This document shows, in pieces, positions 56,007 through 64,000 of a stretch of 64,000 nt of DNA. The notes beneath the pieces were generated by a model, which saw nothing but the letters and a program-made list of their open reading frames with translations, did not search any database and was not told where the DNA came from. Within the stretch, counting starts at the first letter, position 1. Each line of letters starts with the position of its first letter. The position numbers and the translations under genes are program-made. This DNA comes from Bryum argenteum. Its lineage: Eukaryota; Streptophyta; Bryopsida; Bryales; Bryaceae. Where the stretch lies: the NCBI GenBank assembly GCA_037043015.1, contig CM073329.1:7084648-7148647 (forward strand), in the 5' to 3' direction.

Positions 56007-56986
56007 TTAACCCCTAAACGTCCCCAATGTCGTTTTTCTACATTTTGGATGGAGGGCAGAAACTTCGAATAGCCATATCTTCTTCATCCGAGGTCCGTTT
56101 TGGATGAAATCACTTGGGTTAGGTTCCAAATCAAGTCTAGTTTGTGTTGTAAAATTTGCAAGCCCATACAATAAAGTATGAATCAATGAAATGCACTTTA
56201 GTGAAGACAGCTCTTGTTTTTGGGTTTCCAAGCATGGGGCATGTATTACCATTGCAAGCCAATTATGTGAAACCAAAAATAGTTTTTAATGAATTTTTTT
56301 TCATGGTCATGATCTTAAGGTGATTCTTAACAACTTTGTAGTGAGAAGTTTTTTGATCCAAATGATTTTGCTTTTGGCTTTGCAATGATGTTTTGTCAAC
56401 AGAAATAGTGAGAAAATGGATGATATTTGAGGAGCTATATCTCCTTCATCCACCGTTGGATTTCAACTTAATTTTTTGGGATAGCCTCCAATTAGAGTCT
56501 AGTCTAAGTGGTAGAAACCTTAACAAGATCGAAGATGTTTTGAAGATAAGGCATGAAATTGAATGCAAAGGGTCTAGTTTTGGACTATTATTCCTTTTAA
56601 AAATGTTTGGTAGTTTTTACCATTGCATGGCTTTTATTTGAGCCAAGAAATTTTTTTGATGAATTTTTTTTGGGTAAAGGACTTATTAAGATGAAGGTGA
56701 ACATCTTTCTAGTCGGTGATTTTTTCATTGCAATAAATATATTGGTAGCATTTCAACCTCAAAGTGAAAATGAAGAAATTTTGTAGTTTGTTTTTAGTAT
56801 TATTATGTTATGATCTCTCGATCTATAAGGCCTCATGACTCAAATTTTGGTCCACATGATCTTCGATAAGTCCATTACAAGTTTGTACGGTTGAGATCTT
56901 AATAGCTTCTCTTCATTTTTATCTATGACGAATTCTATGGAAATGTGCTTTTCTGCTAAAAATAGACTGGGACGTTTAGGGGTTAA
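56007..56986 (-). mobile_element. Long TTAA element, copy C (complete, inverted)
   Basis: 980 bp from TTAACCCCTAAACGTCCCC to TGGGACGTTTAGGGGTTAA, homologous over its whole length to copy B in reverse orientation (GTCTAGTTTTGGACTATT, GGATGAAATCACTTGGGTTA). TTAA at both ends. Its 82-codon frame parallels frames in copies A and B only because the DNA is homologous. Confidence 0.9.
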
Positions 56987-57279
56987 AGTACAATTATTCA
57001 TTGAAAGGTGAACATTCAAATTATATGATAGATTTCATAGTTTGTACATTTAAGTTCTAGTTGCACTTTCAAGTTTTGAGAGGAGATTTCTCACAAAGTA
57101 TGAGTGGAATATTGGAGCATGAATGGTCATGGGGGAATTCCATAATCTTCAAAAAGTTTCATGTTCATAATTTTCAAAACGAGTTGATGTAAGCATGATC
57201 GAAGCCAAAATGACCAAAATATGACTTCTCGCAATTTTAACCCTTTGCTGATAGTCTTTTGATAAGGTCAAGAAAATGT

Positions 57280-57545
57280 CCTTAAGGCCCGGTGATGCTT
57301 TGATGCCATTCACCTGGACGGTTCCTCCCTTTACAAGAGGCCCTACCAACTGGAATTTATTTTTGGGAGGTGAACTCCCGCGGGAATTCCCAGGTGAGGA
57401 TATCTCACAGGGAATTAGTTGCCCGTGTCCGGGCATCATGGGGCCTTACGCCGGGAGAGGCCTTGGCTGGCGAGTCTCCCGTCACGGGAGACCCTCTTGC
57501 CGAGGCCTCTCCCTTTACATATACCAAACATTTGACGCACTATAA
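57280..57545. other. GC-rich island with a 61-nt near-palindrome
   Basis: 57453-57482 (GGGAGAGGCCTTGGCTGGCG then AGTCTCCCGT) and 57484-57513 pair at 25 of 30 positions around a single central base. The island contrasts sharply with the AT-rich surroundings and has no supported gene. It could be the end of an unrecognised element or a fragment of a GC-rich insertion. Confidence 0.6.
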
Positions 57546-59365
57546 GAAACGCTCGAAAAGGGCTAATTTGTTCAATGATTCGGAAAAACTGATGGCTAGT
57601 TCATTATCAACCAATGGAAATAACCCACTAGCCGCTATATTCTTCAAGCACCGTCTAGAAACTGGTGAAAATTCTCTTCTCAGTATAAAATGAGACAATT
57701 GCCATGACCGTTTCACCTAAAACCGATTGCACAAGCGAATTATAGGATAATAGCCAAGGAAGTAAGAAATGCTTTCTCGAACCCTGAAAGGGTTACACTC
57801 ATAGTTTTGGATCCAACTTATCCAAAACAATGAAACAAAGAGATATAGATGCAACTTGAACCAAAAATCTCGGGCCGCACGAACGTTTCTTGGAGCCCAC
57901 ATCAGCCAATGGGATTTTTTCTTCAAAATACTTGGAACCCCGGCAGCTGTTTTTGATAATTTTGAATTCAAATTTGAGGCCTACGACCCCAAACCACTCT
58001 TGGGGACCTACTCCTTAGAGCATGACAAGCCCGTACTGCAGGCCGTAGCATGGAGCCGGATATGAAGTGCCAGGGGCCCCAGCCCACACACTAACCCGGT
58101 AACCCGGTCAAGAGGGTTGCAGTACCCTAAATTCTAGTCCACCAAAACTCCAAGTTATCCCGTGCCTTCACTCAAGTTTTAGTGTCCCCTTTAACTAATG
58201 AGTGAGAGCCACGTGGCAGAAATTTCATTGGCAAGAAATGATTTCTAAAGAAAGCTATGAAAAGCGGAATGTGAGGTGGTGTGATTGGTGAGCGGGCCCT
58301 GCCCGCTGTGTTGGGCTGGGCTTTGTAACCCCGGACAAGCGGCGCCTTTCACATTTTGGGACGGCCTTGCAGGCCGGCCTGCCGTAGAGGGTTGGTCATG
58401 CTCTTAGCATTTTAAAGCTATATATCAAAAAATTAGGGGCTCTTTTCCCATCCCCTCCCTTGACACCCCCACCCCCTCCAAGATCCAAAATCTCCTCGAA
58501 GTGGTACAACCTTCCAAAACATTGAACACAAAAGGCACCAAATTTGGTATGATGATTGGCAGTTACCCCCGAATTAAGCTCAATCAAGAGGAGTTTCCAA
58601 CCATAAAGTAATACAGTCAACTTTGCAACCATGAATATTACCATTTTCCATAAAAGAAAAGGAAAACGAATCATCAGAATATTTTAAGGCAAAAAGCAAA
58701 TTTCATTCACAAATGAGGAAGTAGCAGTTTCCCACCCCCAAATAAGCAATATGAGTTGATATTTTAAAATTCAGTCCAGCTCACAATTGGATTCATTGCA
58801 TCTACTTTAGCATTGACCACGGGGCTCTGCTTAATGGAGGACAAGTCACGGAAACAGCTGCCTGAGATGCCGAATTTGGCAATTGGATGTTGAAAAAACA
58901 GTTGAAAAGCAATTAAAATATTAGTATTAGTATTAAAATAATGTTAAAATAATTAAAATAACGTTTGTGTGAGTGAGTGTGAAAAGGGAATTATGGGCAG
59001 AAGGGTGTTGAATTTCCTTGCTTCAAGTTATCAGGCCTTGTTTGTGGGAGGAATATTTCAACTTTGGACAACTAGGGGAAAGTGTATGGCTACCCCTATT
59101 GAACACATGCTTGAGTCAAAAATTGATGATTTCAATTTATATGTTTTTCATGGTTTTTGTAGTATGAGAATATTCTCTTTAACGCTTAGAGTTGACCGGC
59201 CTCAACTCTGCAAGAAAGTCTCGAAAGACAATTAAAAAGTCGTGTGAAGAATAAATGGATCAAATATCCAAACGGTGAGATCATGCCTTAAGACCTTGTT
59301 TGCATGTAAACAAAACAAAACCTCAAAAAAAGTAAAATCTCATTTGTTGGTAAACTGTGATTCAA
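57546..59365. other. Spacer with another GC-rich patch
   Basis: 58060-58400 is GC-rich, with GGCCC/GGGCC runs (GAGCGGGCCCTGCCCGC, GGCCTTGCAGGCCGGCC) and no frame of note. The rest is AT-rich, and a dispersed segment related to the MITE at 55069 lies at 57950-58000. Confidence 0.4.
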
Positions 59366-59369
59366 TTGA

Positions 59370-59470
59370 TTATGGGCAGATTTTGAGAATGAAGGAGCAT
59401 ATACCGCAGTTTGGGCAGTTTCGGGCAAATTTTGAGAATGAAGGAGTGTAAACCGCATTTTGGGTAGATT
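59370..59470. repeat. About 50-bp direct repeat, two copies
   Basis: GGGCAGATTTTGAGAATGAA then GGAGCATATACCGCAGTTT is followed at once by GGGCAAATTTTGAGAATGAA then GGAGTGTAAACCGCATTTT. Confidence 0.75.
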
Positions 59471-60080
59471 TGAAATGGTGTTTTCAAACTTTGACAGTAA
59501 AAATCTCCTACTTTATGAGGGAATTTAAATTGTAAAATGACTTTTTGAAAAGATATAGAAAAACTCTACTACATGCAAAAGATTTCAACTTCATGCAAGC
59601 TAAAAATAGGAGATGAGAGTTGCCCGAACCCCAAACGACGACAATCTTGCCTTAATTAGTCCACTTTAGGGATATAAGATCATTCATACCGTATGTTGAT
59701 AGCAAGTCTGAGTGAAAATAACTCAGAATGTTGATGCTCAAGCATTTCATTAAAAAATAGCGACAAATAAAATAAAATCAAATAAAAACATAAAATATAA
59801 AGGGATCAAACAACACGCAAGTAGAAATTTGTGGTATTTCTACAAATCTCTCCACCAATATTTTAACCAACAATATCTCATTCCACCAAACTTGGTGTAA
59901 ATCCGAGTGGAATGATAACGTCATAGTGGTGGAAGTAACATAATTTTCCTTTAGTGACACCTACTTGTCCAATTTTGCATTTATTTCAATTCCTTCCATT
60001 GACTTATATATCCAATTTACGTAGCTTGTAACATGTTGATCCATGTATCATAGATGATATATATAACTTGTTTTTGAATT

Positions 60081-60362
60081 TTAGGCATTCTCCAAAGAAA
60101 ATTTCAATGCGGGTATACTTGCAACTTTGTGCAAATAAGCACCCGTAACCTCGAAAGGGATCTTTGCAAAATCATCTCCTTCGGAGACAAAAGAAATTGT
60201 CAGTTCGAGTGCGGAAATATGTCGGAGGAGGATCCGTTCAGTGTTGTGGATCTGCGCTGCAAGATTGAATGATGGCACCGACACAAATTCTACTTGAGTG
60301 AGTAAGTTCCGTTGTTGTTGTTGTTGTTGGATGTGTGCAACAGATGTTGAGAGAGCTGACAT
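60081..60362 (-). CDS. Unrecognised small protein frame with poly-Gln
   Basis: 93-residue frame starting MSALSTSVAHIQQQQQQ, with an ATG start. It is followed by a mixed hydrophobic region (EFVSVPSFNLAAQ, LRHISALELTISFVSEG) and ends in ALKFSLENA. Composition is more protein-like than neighbouring frames and the local DNA is GC-richer, but there are no homologous motifs or splice partners that I recognise. The poly-Gln comes from a CAA microsatellite on the minus strand. It may be a small gene or a fragment. Confidence 0.3.
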   Translation of the reverse strand: MSALSTSVAHIQQQQQQRNLLTQVEFVSVPSFNLAAQIHNTERILLRHISALELTISFVSEGDDFAKIPFEVTGAYLHKVASIPALKFSLENA

Positions 60363-61172
60363 TTATGTTATGGTCGTCAATGACCAATCAAACCTGAATG
60401 CGTACCGCATCTGACAACTTTTATCTTCACAATTTTTATTTTTTAAAAATTGTTTTATGGGTCAAAAGATGGTGATCATGTTATTGGTTCAAAGTGATGT
60501 GGTTTCGTATGTTTTTTGATAAGGAAAAGTCAATGTACAAAGTCAAATTTGTGACCGTGACGTACTTCTACGAATCATCGACGGAAGCTTCCTTATAAAA
60601 TCTACCCGGCGGAAGACCGTAGTGTATGGTCTTGATCATCATTCACATGGTTGTTTATCATATACATCCAATTGAATACTTTTGTATTATTTGTGTATTG
60701 GCGTCTATGGTCGCCGTGTGAGAACAAAACGTATTGGTCGAGTTGGAGAAGCAAGAATTTTTTTGAGAAGGGGGCTATGATGAGAGTAGGAGACATGTAT
60801 TGATTATTTGAATATGTTGTTTGTAGAGCGTGATAGTTGTTGTGAGATTTTTTATCATGCTCGAGGTTTTTATGGGGTACAATGTTTTGAAAATGTCTGC
60901 GTTGTTGAGAGGGGTTAGTAATTCGACGCAATTAGTGTTATGTCTCAATAGTACTACCTCAGAAAACACCATGATTTGCTAAAGATGGTTGATTTTTATG
61001 ATGGTTTTTATGATTACTCATTGATGTAGTTGGACAAGGTTTTGATGGTAGTGATTACTCATTAATATTAATATCATTGGTCTTTTTGTGGGACGGGTGT
61101 TTGGACCAAATCATTGTGTTTCTGAGAGGGGGGAAGCATATCATTATGAGTTGGTTGAAAGATCATATTATT

Positions 61173-61251
61173 TTTGTAAAACAAGCTTTTGCTCTAGGTT
61201 TGTGAAACAAACTTTTGCTCTAGGTTTGTAAAACAAGCTTTTTGCTCTAGG
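61173..61251. repeat. 26-bp tandem repeat, three copies
   Basis: TTTGTAAAACAAGCTTTTGC then TCTAGG repeats at 61173, 61199 and 61225 (the last unit 27 bp). Confidence 0.9.
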
Positions 61252-62141
61252 TTAGGAAGGCTAGACTCTTTTGTGCTCTAAAGGACCCACCACTCTCACT
61301 GTATATTCTCTAAAGGAAGGTTGTCTTATCACACAAAATTCTTATTCATTTTTCAAACACAATTTAGATGAGATGTACATCTAAGACGTCTTCATTGTAT
61401 CAGATACACATATCATTTAACTTGTGTTTGACAAATGAATAGGGGTTTCGTTTGATAAGTCAACACTGCTCTAAAGATACTTGGTTCTTTGATGCATTCA
61501 CTAGGTGTTGAAAATTTGGAGTATCAACTGTATAAATATTCTAACAATATCACAAAACCATTAAAAAAAATGCAAGAATCAAGAAGAATTATAATTAAAT
61601 TATTTTTTTTTTTGAAATATCTTAGAGTGATAACCAGATAGGAATGTAGAAAAACCAGGTGATAAAGCTGGTGCTCAATTTGGAGAGGATGGTTCTGGAG
61701 CATCACTCTCATTCACAGCATAGTGTCTCCATGTACCTCTCTTTCCAATTCGCATTTTTTCTTCTTCTTCAAGCGATGCGCATCCCATGTTCCAAAGAGA
61801 TCAATCAATGATACCATCTAGTACTACTAATCGGCACCCACGGCAACATTTTCTCGGGTGCCCGTATGTTGAATGTTCCACTGTCCACACTATTTGAAAA
61901 TAGTGTGAAATTAAACAAATTGTTATATGCAGCCATTATTTGTACGTTCATTTGCTTAGGAGTACTCGTCCCTGGATTGCAGGTAGAAGTTGTCATCATG
62001 GTTTTTTTTTTGTCCGTTCATTTGCAAGTTAATTATCACACTTTTTGACTATGCCTGTCGAGCATCTCCTGTTTTGTCGCATTTGAATTGGTCTGAGGGT
62101 GTACTCGGAAAACTCAGCAACTAAAACAATTGGAAGTGTAG

Positions 62142-62590
62142 TAGCTTGCTTACCGTATTTTCTTGTTTGTTGTGTTTGAAAAATTATGGTCTTTTCCTTT
62201 GAAAGTAGGATGGAATGCATGTGGGATGGTGAAGTTGGAATGTGGAAGTTGGGATCATTCTTTCATCTTGCCATATTTTCTTGTTTGTTGTGTTTGAGAA
62301 TTATGGACTTTCCCTTTGAAAGTAGGATGAAATGCATGTGGGATGTTGAAGTTGGAATGTTGAAGTTGGGATCATTCTCTAAGCTTGCCATATTTTCTTG
62401 TTTGTTGTGCTTGGAAATTATGAGCTCTTCCTTTGAAAGTAGGATGGAATGCATGTGGGATGTTGAAGTTGGAATGTTGAAGTTGGGATCATTCTCTAAG
62501 CTTGCCACATTTTCTTGTTTGTTGTGTTTGAGAATCATGGACTTTTCCTTTTAAAGTAGGATGGCATGCGGGATGTTGAAGATGGAATCA
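62142..62590. repeat. 117-bp tandem repeat, about 3.8 copies
   Basis: Corresponding ATG positions at 62186, 62303, 62420 and 62537 are exactly 117 bp apart. The units (TTTTCTTGTTTGTTGTGTTT, TCCTTTGAAAGTAGGATGGA, ATGCATGTGGGATGTTGAAG) are about 90% alike. Because 117 is a multiple of three, an open frame of 122 codons runs through as 39-residue repeats (SFESRMECMWDVEVGMLKLG), but it ends at a mutation in the last unit and has no known domain. I treat it as non-coding. Confidence 0.85.
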
Positions 62591-63860
62591 CTCAAGCATC
62601 CATAGTGGAGTAGTGTCCGGCAACGACCTAGGATTACACCCACCGTTATAGGCCGAGTGCTCAATATACCCGTGTACTGAGTATGCCAGAACACTTAAAC
62701 ACCATTGATACAAAAATTCGCAATCGAAGTTATAAAAATAGCATATTAGTAACAGATTGATAACAAGGTGATGAACAACAAATTGATGACCAGATGAATA
62801 AGAGTCAGCAAGGGTCGAACGTGTGCGAGCAAAGCTCACGCAACAACTACTCTGATATAAAAGTACTTCGTGCAGCCAGCTCATGAACCTCAACGCTTTC
62901 TAAAAAATGTGCAGATGATCAGGTGAAACCATCTTGTTTCTATAAACAAGAATGTCAAGAATCTAATTGTCGTCGACTAAGGATCATGGGCGTGGTGGAC
63001 GACGGGCTCATGACCTGAAGTAATCATGCACGCATTGTAAATAGTAGACTGACCTTGGTACATGCACCTCTCCTTCAGATGTACTCGATCAGTGTACTCT
63101 AAACATAATAAATAATAAAAACTATGGACCCTCTTAGAGGCCGGCATGACTGAAGTCTTGTAATGAAAAATACTCCAAACACTTTCTACTAGTAATGACA
63201 GGTCTCTCCTTGATGGTTACGCCTCAAGGCCCCAATGAGGATGTATGGAGTTCCATTCCTCATGTTGGCTTGGTGCTTGCCACCATGGTCTTTCCAACTC
63301 TTGTGGAGATTATCAAGTCTTATTATATAGATACCTCGAAGCCTGTTAGAGAGGTGACATTTTAGTTATTTTTGAGCCACTATTAATAATGACTAGGTGG
63401 GAATCAATATTGTTTTCACTTACAGATAGGTTTGTGATTTGACGATTGGTTTATACCTTAGGACATAAACTTCAAAATATAGGACTATCAAACATTCTAA
63501 TCACACCATTGTTTAAAAAATTTTGAGGTTCAAATTTATTCATTTATTTAAACTGCTTAATATTTCAATGTAAATAAAAAATTCTTATGGAACCTTACAA
63601 TCACACCTTAAAACATCTTCAACAATCAAATTTAGGGCTAACTAGGCAACACTTGCTATTTGAATATAAAAGCAAAAGCGATAGGTAATCAAAGTATAAG
63701 CAACAAAAATTGAAGTAAAAGTTATAGATAGCTATAAGAGTTGCTATTTGTGAGAATCTATTAGGCTTTCGCATCTTCTAATCCCTTGCATTTTCCCCTG
63801 CTTAATCAATTGCATGCTTTGCAGTTCCATCATCTCGCATCACATGCGCTAAATCGAGCA
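62591..63860. other. Spacer, no gene seen
   Basis: Unique AT-rich sequence. GATTGATAACAAGGTGATGA-like short direct repeats occur near 62755-62790. Nothing else supported. Confidence 0.4.
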
Positions 63861-63862
63861 AG

Positions 63863-64000
63863 ATCGTTCATATTGCGGAGCACTTGTCTCCGCAACCATT
63901 GCACCCAAAAGTAATAAGGACTCAAAAAAGAAATCACCCCCAAAGGAACCACCCCCAAAATCCTTCAAGAAGCTCGAACTGCCTCAGTACAGTAGTAGCC
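63863..64000 (+). CDS. Possible first part of a gene running off the edge
   Basis: After an in-frame stop near 63851 one plus-strand frame stays open to the window end, reading SYCGALVSATIAPKSN, then a Lys/Pro-rich KDSKKKSPPKEPPPKSFKK and LELPQYSSS. This composition resembles a basic, Pro-rich transit-peptide junction or linker and not spacer DNA, and base content rises here. No ATG lies in the visible frame, so an upstream exon would be needed (possible acceptors GCTTTGCAG at about 63825 or AGCAAG at about 63863). Identity unknown. Confidence 0.25.
   Translation, partial: MVHIAEHLSPQPLHPKVIRTQKRNHPQRNHPQNPSRSSNCLSTVVA

Noticed and set aside
58969..59235. 88-codon plus-strand frame as a gene
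   Set aside because: No recognisable motif, AT-rich flanks and no splice signals of note.

Overview
This is nuclear DNA of a land plant. The evidence is spliced genes with GT-AG introns, a JAZ/TIFY jasmonate-pathway repressor, a plant-type MAP3K-epsilon kinase, a PERK-class receptor kinase, a group-3 LEA protein, and a eukaryotic tRNA-Gln. The short introns, low gene density and AT-rich, repeat-laden spacers would fit a bryophyte or other non-seed plant, but the species cannot be fixed from sequence alone.

Layout. 0.1-2 kb: a module region with a TATA-containing minisatellite, then a diverged satellite-like array. 3-5.5 kb: small inverted-repeat elements and no gene. 5.6-7.7 kb: JAZ gene on the minus strand with CRE-like bZIP sites upstream. 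8-16.3 kb: a field of mobile-element relics (long and short TTAA-flanked elements, a TA-flanked MITE, a segmental duplication broken by an insertion). 16.5-17.0 kb: small Agenet/Tudor-like gene. 17.5 kb: tRNA-Gln(CUG). 17.6-19.9 kb: repeat arrays surrounding a small single-pass membrane protein with a His-rich tail. 21-30.4 kb: MAP3K-epsilon, 28 coding exons, with a long leader reaching about 31.9 kb. 32-43 kb: gene-poor DNA with transposon relics, a foldback-like element and tandem arrays. 44.2-45.3 kb: LEA gene on the plus strand behind ABRE-like sites. 46.6-49.1 kb: a TA-flanked element with perfect terminal inverted repeats, then a decayed Ty1/copia pol. 50.7-53.3 kb: PERK-like receptor kinase on the minus strand. 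55-63 kb: more elements and tandem repeats. A possible exon runs off the right edge.

The protein genes are independent plant loci, not an operon or cluster. JAZ (hormone repression), LEA (desiccation), PERK (cell-wall sensing) and MAP3K-epsilon (cell division and development) are typical plant regulators and stress proteins. The most unusual feature is the recurring terminus TTAACCCCTAAA / TTTAGGGGTTAA. It bounds several unrelated-looking non-autonomous elements, nearly always with TTAA outside a CCCC...GGGG inverted terminus. That is the signature of piggyBac-type transposition, which is not a usual component of land-plant genomes.
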